Counted from the first letter of the stretch, positions 15,667 to 22,271 are shown. The stretch: 24,847 bases of DNA from Bacteroidota bacterium (GCA_023430325.1 JAEZAU010000162.1:1-24847); one strand, 5' to 3'. The notes: generated by a model from the sequence alone, not told the origin. Made by a program: numbers and translations.

Positions 15667-15873
15667 AGAGAATTCGCGATATGAACACATGGTGTTGGTG
15701 GAAAATGCCCAGGCAGTGGGCCAGCCTTGCTCAATAGACCCGAGCCATAATTGTAGGCAGCAATGGTTTCCTTTTGATCCACAAGGATTTATCGGCATAT
15801 CATCGACCTACTCGACCTTACAAACAGCAATGATCAAAAGATCGAAATACTCTATGACATGAGTGAATCGAGC
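15667..15873. other. Divergent intergenic region between rpsL and the Fic gene
   Basis: No coding frame on either strand looks real. The region contains a 9-base perfect inverted repeat, CTTTTGATC at 15771-15779 and GATCAAAAG at 15832-15840, with 52 bases between the arms. It lies nearer to the Fic promoter than to the rpsL promoter. No tRNA or recognisable leader RNA was seen. Confidence 0.4.
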
Positions 15874-15881
15874 TATCTTTG
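15874..15881 (+). promoter_or_regulatory. Promoter -7 element of the Fic gene (TATCTTTG)
   Basis: TATCTTTG is a perfect TAnnTTTG match on the plus strand. No convincing TTTG -33 element lies 19-21 bases upstream. Transcription would start near 15886, giving a leader of about 55 bases to the ATG at 15943, all of which is open in the reading frame of the gene. Confidence 0.5.
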
Positions 15882-15942
15882 ATTCAAATCATATGATCTG
15901 AACGACCTCGGCAGCATAACTTATTACTCCATCAGTCCGCGA

Positions 15943-16866
15943 ATGTTGGAACTGCTTGCTCGCGTGCATGAACAGCTGGGACAAGTACACGCCCGGCATT
16001 TGCATTCGCCACCGAAAGAGATGGCCAAAGCGTACATGGTCAGCTCCGTCCACTCCACCCTTGCGATAGAGGGCGGCCTCATGGCCCCCTTGCCTTTGGC
16101 GGAATTGACCACGCAACATGGCGCTGTAAGCGGGCCTGCGCAACTCGAAGCGGTGAACACCTATCGGGTCCACGAAATGCTTCCTGACCTTGATCCGTAT
16201 GTGGAGCAAGATCTCAGACGCGCGCAGTCCATCATGCTTAACGGGCTGGCCATGGATGCGGGACATTACCGGAGCGGACCGATCGAAGTATTCTACGGGG
16301 ACCCATCACCTTTACGCACCGCTCCATCCAAAGGGACGCCGCTAGCTGTTCAAGAGCTGCTCGCCTATGTGGAATCAGATGAATTCCCGACCCTCATCAC
16401 AAGTTGCGTCCTGCACTTCGGCATCATCTATCTACGGCCTTTCAGTGCTGGAAATGGCCGCATCGCCAGACTATGGCAGCGCCGGCTCCTCATGGATGAT
16501 TGGCCGGTCTTCAGCTACCTGCCCATCGAAGCGTTCATCCTTCAACGAGAACCAGCCTATCATGCTGCTTTGGAGTATGCTGACAGACGAGGTGATTGTG
16601 GAGGGTTCATCGTATACCTGATGGAACGGATCAATGAAGCGCTGCACGAACTACTGTCCGATCCCGATCCGGTACGAACGGGGGCCGAACGTGTGGAGAT
16701 CCATCTGAAACTGTCAGGTCGAAGAGCCTTCCGCCGCAAGGAATATCTGGCGGGATTTCCAGAACTTTCCACCGCCACAGCTACACGCGATCTTCAAGAG
16801 GCTGTGGCGGCAGGACTTCTGAAAGTGAACGGGGCGGGGCGCGGTGCGATCTACTCTCCTCTGTAA
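15943..16866 (+). CDS. Fic-domain protein with degenerate catalytic motif (class II architecture)
   Basis: Fic proteins usually transfer AMP or other nucleotide-derived groups to target hydroxyls. The 307-residue product has the class II layout: an N-terminal inhibitory helix motif (T39-LAI-E43-G44, fitting [S/T]xxxE[G/N]), a Fic fold with the flap region (GHYRSGPIEVFYG, 107-119), the motif helix, and a C-terminal winged helix (STATATRDLQEAVAAGLLKV). The motif reads RPFSAGNGRIAR (165-176). The consensus HxFx(D/E)GNGRxxR has therefore lost its catalytic His (R165) and the metal-binding acid (A169) but keeps GNGR and the last Arg. Normal AMPylation is unlikely; it may bind nucleotides only or act as a regulator. 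No ATG, GTG or TTG exists upstream in frame before the stop at 15880, though the frame is open. It is monocistronic, divergent from rpsL. Confidence 0.85.
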   Translation: MLELLARVHEQLGQVHARHLHSPPKEMAKAYMVSSVHSTLAIEGGLMAPLPLAELTTQHGAVSGPAQLEAVNTYRVHEMLPDLDPYVEQDLRRAQSIMLNGLAMDAGHYRSGPIEVFYGDPSPLRTAPSKGTPLAVQELLAYVESDEFPTLITSCVLHFGIIYLRPFSAGNGRIARLWQRRLLMDDWPVFSYLPIEAFILQREPAYHAALEYADRRGDCGGFIVYLMERINEALHELLSDPDPVRTGAERVEIHLKLSGRRAFRRKEYLAGFPELSTATATRDLQEAVAAGLLKVNGAGRGAIYSPL

Positions 16867-16872
16867 GGGATC

Positions 16873-16903
16873 GAGGCAGCGCCACGCGAAGTGGCGCCGC
16901 CTC
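16873..16903. terminator. Bidirectional terminator hairpin between convergent genes
   Basis: GAGGC, an unpaired A, GCGCCAC, a GCGAA loop, GTGGCGC, an unpaired C and GCCTC form a 12-bp stem with a single A/C mismatch. It fills nearly the whole 41-base gap between the Fic stop and the stop of the convergent gene, so it can serve both. U-tracts are weak on both sides. Confidence 0.75.
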
Positions 16904-16907
16904 CTAC

Positions 16908-17804
16908 TTACTGCTTGATGAAACGAAGACCTCTGCTTCCACCTTCATCAAGTATTGTGAGGTGGTATGTACCAGGGACCAATTCTGAGATATCGATCGA
17001 TCGGGCCAAGGCATGTACCAGACGGCCTCTCGCTACTACGCGGCCGGTGATATCATTGATGACATAGGGACCGTTCAACGATCCTGAGATCATTATCTGG
17101 TCATCCGCCGGATTGGGGTATAGCCCGATCCCATCACCGGTCATTTCATCGATCGATGTTGGACCTTCCACGAAGACCCGCACATTGCTGCCATCATAGA
17201 TCACGAAGGGATGAAGGGGTTGCGTATGCCACAGGATGAAATCGCCTTCCGAAGAGACCATTTTCACCAGATCGGTGTGTGTTCCCAGATCGGAGATGGC
17301 CGTGCCATAACCCATGTAATACCAGGTAACGCTCGATGTACCGCTCGAATTCGTGTATGTATCAGTGAACGATCCGTTATAGGACAGTGGGAACTGCAGG
17401 ATCCTCTTGGCATCGGAATATGTCTCGGGATCATCTGGCAGGCCATCTCCAACTATTTCGAGTGCGGAGTTAGATCCCGTGAAATAGGCATAGTACTGTG
17501 CGAAACCGAAAAGGTCTTGTGAGAAACACCAGTTAGCCGCAGGGAATTGAGAGGCATAAGGTGTCTGCGATGCAGGGCCGAGTACTGATGAACCCGCCAA
17601 CTGAAGCGTGGCTGAAGTAAGGTCCCACTGAATATTGGCACCGTTATCGGCGATGTTGGTAGTGCCAGGCTGAGTGACCACGTAGAATTGTGTGGAGTAG
17701 CTGCCTGTTGGAAGGGCTGTGTGATCGATCACCGGCTGGGCGATGATGATCGGCGCGGCCAAGGCAAAGCTTAGGAAAAGGGTAGTGTATCTCTTCACGG
17801 TCAT
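16908..17804 (-). CDS. Secreted protein of unknown function with T9SS C-terminal sorting domain
   Basis: I do not recognise the main domain. With the start at 17804 the product has 298 residues: a signal peptide (MTVKRYTTLFLSFALAAPII, cleavage probably near IAQ/PV), a Gly/Ser/Thr- and aromatic-rich middle of about 200 residues, and a roughly 75-residue type A sorting domain with LYPNPADDQIMIS, VINDITGRVVARG, SIDISELVPGTYHLTI and the end RFIKQ. In the Por (type IX) system this domain targets a protein across the outer membrane to the surface or medium. The frame is open up to 17861, but that extension puts a hydrophilic stretch before the signal peptide. A TAACCTTG (one mismatch to TAnnTTTG) at 17816-17823 supports the later start. 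Surface display is inference; no enzyme motif was seen. Confidence 0.85.
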   Translation of the reverse strand: MTVKRYTTLFLSFALAAPIIIAQPVIDHTALPTGSYSTQFYVVTQPGTTNIADNGANIQWDLTSATLQLAGSSVLGPASQTPYASQFPAANWCFSQDLFGFAQYYAYFTGSNSALEIVGDGLPDDPETYSDAKRILQFPLSYNGSFTDTYTNSSGTSSVTWYYMGYGTAISDLGTHTDLVKMVSSEGDFILWHTQPLHPFVIYDGSNVRVFVEGPTSIDEMTGDGIGLYPNPADDQIMISGSLNGPYVINDITGRVVARGRLVHALARSIDISELVPGTYHLTILDEGGSRGLRFIKQ

Positions 17805-17815
17805 CGGATTTTCCG

Positions 17816-17823
17816 CAAGGTTA
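17816..17823 (-). promoter_or_regulatory. Possible -7 element of the T9SS-cargo gene (TAACCTTG)
   Basis: The minus strand reads TAACCTTG, matching TAnnTTTG at five of six fixed positions, about 12 bases upstream of the ATG at 17804. The transcript would have a very short leader. No -33 element is evident. Confidence 0.3.
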
Positions 17824-17988
17824 GCCTTGAGACACCATCCGCGGGACCGTAGAAGTCCCAATGTAGTGAACGCCCCCTGGTTGAAACCAGACCGGGCATG
17901 ACGATCAGGCCTTGCAAGACTTTTCGCGATCGATCATTCCGATCGAAGGCGTCTTAAACCAATTTCAGCGTAAGAACTGACCGATCGA

Positions 17989-19125
17989 TCAATTGCCGAA
18001 CATTTCCTTCACCCGCTCGAAAAAATTCTTGTCCTTGGCGGTGGGCTTGGGTTGCATGCTTGGGCTGCTCCGAAGTTTCTCCAGCATCGCCTTCTCCTCT
18101 CGCGTGAGGTTCGTGGGTGTCCAGACCATCACATGCACGAACAGATCACCATGGCCATGGCCATGAATGCTTGGCAATCCTTTTCCCCGTAATCGAAGTA
18201 CATGGTTGGTCTGCGTACCAGCTTCGATCTTCACCTTCGCTTTACCTGATACCAGCGGAACTTCGATCGATGCACCCAAGGCCGCATCTGGCATGCTGAT
18301 GAAAGCTTCGTAGTGCAGATGCTGGCCATCGCGGCGCAATTCGGGGTGTTGTTCCTCCTCTATGACCACCAGAAGGTCACCGGGCACACCACCAGCGGGT
18401 GCTTCATTTCCCATGCCACTGATGTTCAGTTGCATGCCTTCCTCAACGCCAGCAGGTATATTGATGGGCACCACCACTTCTTCCCGGACAAGGCCATGCT
18501 CATCACTGCCCGGGGCGCGTTTGCTTACCGTTTGGCCAATGCCTCCGCATGCGGGGCAGGTGGTCACTGTCTGCATCTGACCCAGGAAAGTACTTTGCAC
18601 GCGGCGCACCTGGCCACTACCCCCACAAGTGCTGCATGTACCATACTCACTTCCCTTTCCTCGGACCAGTTTGGTCACCTTGATCTTTCGCTCCACACCA
18701 TTGGCGATCTCCTCGAGCGAAAGTTTCAACCGCACGCGCAGATTGCTTCCTTTCACCACACGTCCTCCCCGCCTTCCTCCGCCAAAACCACCAAAAGCTC
18801 CTCCGCCGAAGGCATCTCCGAATATGTCGCCGAACTGGGAGAAGATGTCCTCCATGTTCATGCCACCGCCCTGGAAGCCACCCCCCATGCCAGGTCCGGT
18901 GTGGCCGAATCGATCATACCTGGCTTTTTTCTCCGTATCGCTAAGGATCTCATAGGCAGATGCTGCCTCCTTGAACTTCTCCTCAGCGGCCTTATCGCCC
19001 GGGTTCTTGTCCGGGTGATATTTGATCGCCAGTTTGCGGTACGCCTTCTTGATCTCCTCGGCGCTGGCATTGCGTGCCACGCCCAGTACTTCGTATGGAT
19101 CGCTCTTTGACATGGTCTGCGTCAT
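17989..19125 (-). CDS. dnaJ: Chaperone DnaJ (Hsp40), one-zinc form
   Basis: DnaJ delivers clients to DnaK and stimulates its ATPase. The 378-residue product has the J domain with HPD at 37-39, a Gly/Phe-rich linker (about 78-125, FGGGAFGGFGGG), a short zinc region, and the two C-terminal beta-barrel domains (LPSIHGHGHGDLFVHVMVWT). Only two CxxCxGxG motifs exist: CSTCGGSG at 164-171 and CPACGGIG at 190-197. Motifs 1 and 4 of classical DnaJ, which form zinc centre I, are absent, and centre II is kept. I recall the same layout in flavobacterial DnaJ, so this looks like a lineage trait. Its ATG overlaps the grpE stop by 4 bases (ATGA); a second ATG at 19113 (MSKSDPYEVLG) also fits. Confidence 0.97.
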   Translation of the reverse strand: MTQTMSKSDPYEVLGVARNASAEEIKKAYRKLAIKYHPDKNPGDKAAEEKFKEAASAYEILSDTEKKARYDRFGHTGPGMGGGFQGGGMNMEDIFSQFGDIFGDAFGGGAFGGFGGGRRGGRVVKGSNLRVRLKLSLEEIANGVERKIKVTKLVRGKGSEYGTCSTCGGSGQVRRVQSTFLGQMQTVTTCPACGGIGQTVSKRAPGSDEHGLVREEVVVPINIPAGVEEGMQLNISGMGNEAPAGGVPGDLLVVIEEEQHPELRRDGQHLHYEAFISMPDAALGASIEVPLVSGKAKVKIEAGTQTNHVLRLRGKGLPSIHGHGHGDLFVHVMVWTPTNLTREEKAMLEKLRSSPSMQPKPTAKDKNFFERVKEMFGN

Positions 19126-19763
19126 TCACCCACCACGACCTTGGCGAAGCGGATCACCTTGTCATGTAGCGTATATCCATTTTCAACAACATCGATGACC
19201 GCACCTTTCAACTCCGGTGTTTCGGCAGGCGCCTGGGTTATTGCTTCATGCCTGTCCGTATCGAAAGCGTCGCCCTTCTTCACCTCCATCGGCTTGAGGC
19301 CTTGGGAACCCAGCACGTGCAACATCTTCTGGTGGATCAACTGCATGCCCTCTTTGATAGGAGTGGCTTCCTGCACGGCTTCATTGTTGGCGATGGCCCG
19401 GGCCATGTCATCCAGTACAGGCAAAATGGCCTTCAAGGTGCTTTCACCCGCGTGCTGCAACAGCTCGATGCGTTCGCGGGCCGTTCGTTTCCTGAAATTG
19501 TCGAATTCTGCGAAGAGACGAAGGTGTTTATCATGAAGGGCCTGGTGTTCGGTACGAAGTATGTCAAGTTCGGCCTCTGCATCGATGTTCTCCTGCCTGG
19601 GCGTGTCCACACCTTTTTTGGTGTCTGCACTGTCAATTGAAGGACCTACCGCTTCCGTGGCGGTTTCTCCTGATCCCGTCTCGCGATCGCTCTGTCCTTC
19701 CAGATCTTCCTTGCTCGTCATCTTGCTCACGTTACTTTTTCTGCGCCGGAACAGGTCTTTCAT
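19122..19763 (-). CDS. grpE: Nucleotide exchange factor GrpE
   Basis: GrpE releases ADP from DnaK and acts as a thermosensor of the Hsp70 cycle. The product from 19763 has 213 residues: a disordered acidic N-terminus, a long coiled-coil helix (about 65-115, LDILRTEHQALHDKHLRLFA, FDNFRKRTARERIELLQ), a four-helix dimer region and the C-terminal beta wing (VIDVVENGYTLHDKVIRFAK). The start is uncertain: the first 14 residues (MKDLFRRRKSNVSK) are basic, unlike most GrpE N-termini, and an ATG at 19721 (MTSKEDLEGQ) follows an A-rich stretch. A perfect 11-bp inverted repeat surrounds the first ATG. grpE and dnaJ overlap by 4 bases; dnaK is not in the window. Confidence 0.96.
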   Translation of the reverse strand: MKDLFRRRKSNVSKMTSKEDLEGQSDRETGSGETATEAVGPSIDSADTKKGVDTPRQENIDAEAELDILRTEHQALHDKHLRLFAEFDNFRKRTARERIELLQHAGESTLKAILPVLDDMARAIANNEAVQEATPIKEGMQLIHQKMLHVLGSQGLKPMEVKKGDAFDTDRHEAITQAPAETPELKGAVIDVVENGYTLHDKVIRFAKVVVGE

Positions 19764-19798
19764 GATATCGAAAGGTCTTCTGCCGTATTCCGGCGCAG
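19741..19798 (-). promoter_or_regulatory. Long-range stem enclosing the first grpE start codon
   Basis: CTGCGCCGGAA (plus 19741-19751) is the exact reverse complement of TTCCGGCGCAG (19788-19798). In the grpE mRNA the 5' arm would lie about 25-35 bases before the AUG at 19763 and the 3' arm 13-23 bases into the frame. Inside the 36-base loop, CUUUC and GAAAG pair over an 8-base loop that holds most of the AUG. The fold would hide this start codon. A temperature- or ligand-dependent switch is inference; if translation starts at 19721 the element lies wholly in the leader. Confidence 0.5.
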
Positions 19799-19885
19799 CC
19801 GGAGGTCAACATCCTTGCCAGCCAATAACTACGGACACTATGGCAGGGCGTTTCCATGATCTCGAAGAACATTGGCAGAAAATGA
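19799..19885. other. Spacer upstream of grpE
   Basis: This stretch between the terminator hairpin and the grpE leader stem should hold the grpE promoter. I found no TAnnTTTG on the minus strand and no CIRCE (TTAGCACTC-N9-GAGTGCTAA) heat-shock operator. No coding frame is convincing. Confidence 0.3.
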
Positions 19886-19915
19886 AAAGGGTCCATGACA
19901 CTGTCAGGACCCTTT
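19886..19915 (-). terminator. Strong hairpin terminator upstream of grpE
   Basis: AAAGGGTCC (19886-19894) pairs with GGACCCTTT (19907-19915). After one bulged A, TGAC and GTCA extend the stem by 4 bp around a 3-base loop. On the minus strand the stem is followed by TCATTTTCTG, so it best terminates leftward transcription, here from the small gene at 19992-20144. It would insulate grpE from upstream transcription. Confidence 0.7.
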
Positions 19916-19991
19916 CATCGGAAACACACGTACTGAAGTGCGCGAGGCGCTCAGGGTGGTTATGCTTGTTCGCTCTCTACAGATCCATTCG

Positions 19992-20144
19992 TCATGGGTC
20001 GCATTCCCCTGAAATTGCCACTTTCTGTAAGGTGCATGCCTCTGCCTGCTGATAGATGGAAGCATGCGCCCCGAGTATTAGCAGCAGGCCGAGTATCAAC
20101 GCGAGCAAGAGCCTTATACGAGAAAAGTGCAAGGCGAAATTCAT
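19992..20144 (-). CDS. Probable small exported or membrane peptide, unknown function
   Basis: A 50-codon frame that I found by reading the minus strand. It starts MNFALHFSRIRLLLALILGL, continues LLILGAHA and ends ASIYQQAEACTLQKVAISGECDP (read across several codons). The N-terminal basic residues followed by about 17 hydrophobic residues and an AHA end look like a signal peptide, leaving a roughly 22-residue mature peptide with two cysteines that could form a disulfide. It lies in an otherwise empty region between two terminator hairpins, which supports a separate transcription unit. A near -7 sequence AACTTTTG (one mismatch) lies about 55 bases upstream (20185-20195 region). I recognise no family. 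Confidence 0.35.
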   Translation of the reverse strand: MNFALHFSRIRLLLALILGLLLILGAHASIYQQAEACTLQKVAISGECDP

Positions 20145-20253
20145 GTTGTCTGAATGGGCTTATCCCGAAATGTCATGGCAAGCTTAACAAAAGTTCATAA
20201 AACTTGTGTCACCTGTTGAAAAAAAACAAGCTCTTCGATCGAATGGAAATGAA
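20145..20253. other. Spacer between the thioredoxin-gene terminator and the small peptide gene
   Basis: A/T-rich compared with its surroundings, with runs such as TTGTTTTTTTTC on the minus strand near 20216-20231. It probably holds the promoter of the small peptide gene, but no perfect TAnnTTTG is present. No coding frame is convincing. Confidence 0.3.
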
Positions 20254-20277
20254 GAAGCCATCCCCTCGGATGGCTTC
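20254..20277 (-). terminator. Terminator of the thioredoxin-like gene
   Basis: GAAGCCATCC (20254-20263) and GGATGGCTTC (20268-20277) form a perfect 10-bp stem with a 4-base loop. It lies 25 bases beyond the stop of the minus-strand thioredoxin gene and is followed on that strand by T-rich sequence (TTCATTTCC). Position and strength fit an intrinsic terminator. Confidence 0.8.
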
Positions 20278-20302
20278 GGATGAACATCAACCCAGAAAGA
20301 CC

Positions 20303-20866
20303 CTAAAGCTCTTTCACGTACTTGTCCAGTTCCTGGTGCAGGCTTAATCCCCGGAGATTCTTGGCGATGATCACGCCTTCAGGATCGATGAGGAAGCTCA
20401 TGGGGATCGAGTTGACCCCATATAAACGGCTGGCCTCGGAATTCCAATGCTTCAGATCGCTCACATGCCATTTCCACTTCAGGCCATCCTGCTCGATCGC
20501 TTTTTTCCAAGCATCCCGATTGCGATCTAGGCTCACGCTGAATACTTCAAAACCTTTGCCTTCTTTGAACTTGGCCTTGGCATACTTGTCATAAGCAGCC
20601 ACTACGTTCGGGTTCTCCTTCCGGCATGGGCCACACCAGCTCGCCCAGAAATCGATCAATACATACTTGCCTTTCAGTTCGGATAACTTGAGCACCTTGG
20701 TGCTGTCAGTATTCATGAAAGCCAGTTCAGGAGCCCTATCACCTATATTGGTACCTATCGCGGCCTTGCCGGTCGTACCTTTTTCCTGGCCACCCATACG
20801 GCTTGTGAATCCGTAGGCAGCAAGCAGTACTACTGCAGAGATCGTGATGATGCGCGTACTTGACAT
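20303..20866 (-). CDS. TlpA/ResA-like thioredoxin-fold disulfide reductase, membrane-anchored or periplasmic
   Basis: The AhpC-TSA/Redoxin-type domain has the redox motif WASWCGPCRKEN (cysteines at 78 and 81 of this 187-residue reading), KGKYVLIDFW before it and the cis-proline loop NSIPMSFLIDPEG. The N-terminus is a signal or anchor segment (RIITISAVVLLAAYGF). Such proteins reduce disulfides outside the cytoplasm, for example during cytochrome c maturation; the substrate here is unknown. The frame is open six codons further, to 20884. I prefer the ATG at 20866 because the TACCTTTG promoter element at 20889-20896 places the transcription start at about 20884, so the first ATG would have no leader. 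It is monocistronic, with its own terminator. Confidence 0.9.
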   Translation of the reverse strand: MSSTRIITISAVVLLAAYGFTSRMGGQEKGTTGKAAIGTNIGDRAPELAFMNTDSTKVLKLSELKGKYVLIDFWASWCGPCRKENPNVVAAYDKYAKAKFKEGKGFEVFSVSLDRNRDAWKKAIEQDGLKWKWHVSDLKHWNSEASRLYGVNSIPMSFLIDPEGVIIAKNLRGLSLHQELDKYVKEL

Positions 20867-20888
20867 GATCGTCTTCAAATGCATGATG

Positions 20889-20896
20889 CAAAGGTA
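20889..20896 (-). promoter_or_regulatory. Promoter -7 element of the thioredoxin-like gene (TACCTTTG)
   Basis: A perfect TAnnTTTG match on the minus strand in the 100-base gap after murA. The start of transcription would fall within a few bases of 20884, which decides in favour of the ATG at 20866. No clear -33 element lies at the expected distance. Confidence 0.6.
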
Positions 20897-20966
20897 GGTG
20901 GTGAACTCCGATCAAGGCAGGCCAAATAGCGTGCCGCAGCTTGTGATCGCAAGGCTTATACGCACA

Positions 20967-22271
20967 TCAAAGTCTTTCGATCCTGGCACCCAAAGCGTTC
21001 AGGCGCGCATCTATGTGCTGGTACCCACGGTCTATCTGTTCGATGTTGTGGATCGTACTTGTGCCTTCAGCGCTCAACGCTGCGATCAACAGTGAAACAC
21101 CCGCGCGAATGTCCGGGCTGGTCATTGTCACTGCTCTGAGCGGTTGCTGGAAATCTTGGCCGATCACCGTTGCCCGGTGCGGATCGCAAAGGATGATCTG
21201 TGCTCCCATGTCTATCAGCTTGTCCACGAAGAAGAGCCGGCTCTCGAACATCTTCTGGTGTACCAGTACACTTCCACGCGCCTGAGTGGCCACCACCAGC
21301 ACGATGCTCAACAGATCTGGCGTGAAGCCCGGCCATGGGTGATCGCTGATCGTCATGATGCTTCCATCGATGAAGGTCTTGATCTTGTAATGATCGTGTT
21401 CGGGAACGAGAATGTCATCGCCCTGACGGATCACCGTGATGCCAAGCTTGCGGAACACATCGGGAATGCAGCCCAAATGATCATAACCGGTATCCTTGAT
21501 CAAGATCTCGCTGCGTGTCATCGCGGCAAGGCCGATGAAACTGCCGATCTCGATCATGTCCGGCAGCATGCGGTGTTCGGTGCCGCCGAGTTCCTTCACA
21601 CCATCGATCGTGAGCAGGTTGCTGCCGATGCCGCTGATCTTCGCGCCCATGCGATTAAGCATGTTGCAGAGTTGCTGCAGGTACGGTTCACAAGCCGCGT
21701 TGTAGATGGTGGTGCGGCCTTCTGCAAGAACAGCGGCCATCACGATGTTGGCGGTGCCGGTCACTGAAGGCTCATCCAGCAACATGTACGCACCTTTCAG
21801 CTTCTTCGCCTCCACGCGGTAAAAAGCTTCCTTCGGATCGTAATGGAATTCGGCACCGAGGTTCTGGAAACCGATGAAGTGCGTATCCAGCCTGCGCCGT
21901 CCGATCTTGTCACCACCTGGCGTCGGTATATAACCGCGCCCATAGCGCGCCAGCAGCGGACCCACCACCATCACGCTTCCGCGAAGCCCGCCCCCCATCT
22001 GCTTGAACTCGGGCTTCATGAAGAACTCGATGTCTATGTCCTTCGCCGTGAAAGTGTAGTCGCTCTCATTCAGCCGTTCCACTTGTACGCCCATATGGCG
22101 TAACAGGTCGATCAGCTTGTTCACGTCCACGATGTCCGGCACATTGCGTATGGTCACCGTCTCCTTGGTGAGCAGCACGGCGCAGAGGATCTGCAGCGCT
22201 TCGTTCTTCGCGCCCTGCGGTGTAAGGGTGCCCTTCAACCGTCTGCCGCCTTGTATCCTGAAACTGCCCAT
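20967..22271 (-). CDS. murA: UDP-N-acetylglucosamine 1-carboxyvinyltransferase (MurA), Asp-type
   Basis: MurA transfers enolpyruvate from PEP to UDP-GlcNAc, the first committed step of peptidoglycan synthesis. The 434-residue reading starts MGSFRIQGGRRLKGTLTPQG. This puts the conserved K22 (GAKNEALQ) at the same number as in E. coli, and the two inside-out alpha-beta barrels follow. The flexible loop reads IPTPGGDKIGRRRLD: Asp121 replaces the catalytic Cys115 of E. coli, the target of fosfomycin. Asp-type MurA enzymes are active and resistant to this drug. The frame is open to 22511; an ATG at 22364 (MAFEKTLPAEL, 465 residues) is an alternative, as TTGCTTTG, one mismatch from the -7 consensus, precedes it. 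It follows the DUF4290 gene. Confidence 0.95.
   Translation of the reverse strand: MGSFRIQGGRRLKGTLTPQGAKNEALQILCAVLLTKETVTIRNVPDIVDVNKLIDLLRHMGVQVERLNESDYTFTAKDIDIEFFMKPEFKQMGGGLRGSVMVVGPLLARYGRGYIPTPGGDKIGRRRLDTHFIGFQNLGAEFHYDPKEAFYRVEAKKLKGAYMLLDEPSVTGTANIVMAAVLAEGRTTIYNAACEPYLQQLCNMLNRMGAKISGIGSNLLTIDGVKELGGTEHRMLPDMIEIGSFIGLAAMTRSEILIKDTGYDHLGCIPDVFRKLGITVIRQGDDILVPEHDHYKIKTFIDGSIMTISDHPWPGFTPDLLSIVLVVATQARGSVLVHQKMFESRLFFVDKLIDMGAQIILCDPHRATVIGQDFQQPLRAVTMTSPDIRAGVSLLIAALSAEGTSTIHNIEQIDRGYQHIDARLNALGARIERL

Noticed and set aside
15535..15798. An 87-codon minus-strand frame overlapping the rpsL start
   Set aside because: It is out of frame with rpsL, crosses the rpsL promoter and has no recognisable features.
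17877..17890. Perfect palindrome CTGGTT-GA-AACCAG as dnaJ terminator
   Set aside because: It has only a 2-base centre, lies 100 bases beyond the dnaJ stop and has no T-run on the minus strand. It may be a protein-binding palindrome, but nothing supports a specific role.
19764..19900. CIRCE (HrcA) operator ahead of grpE
   Set aside because: I looked for TTAGCACTC-N9-GAGTGCTAA and found no match; the inverted repeat present is unrelated.
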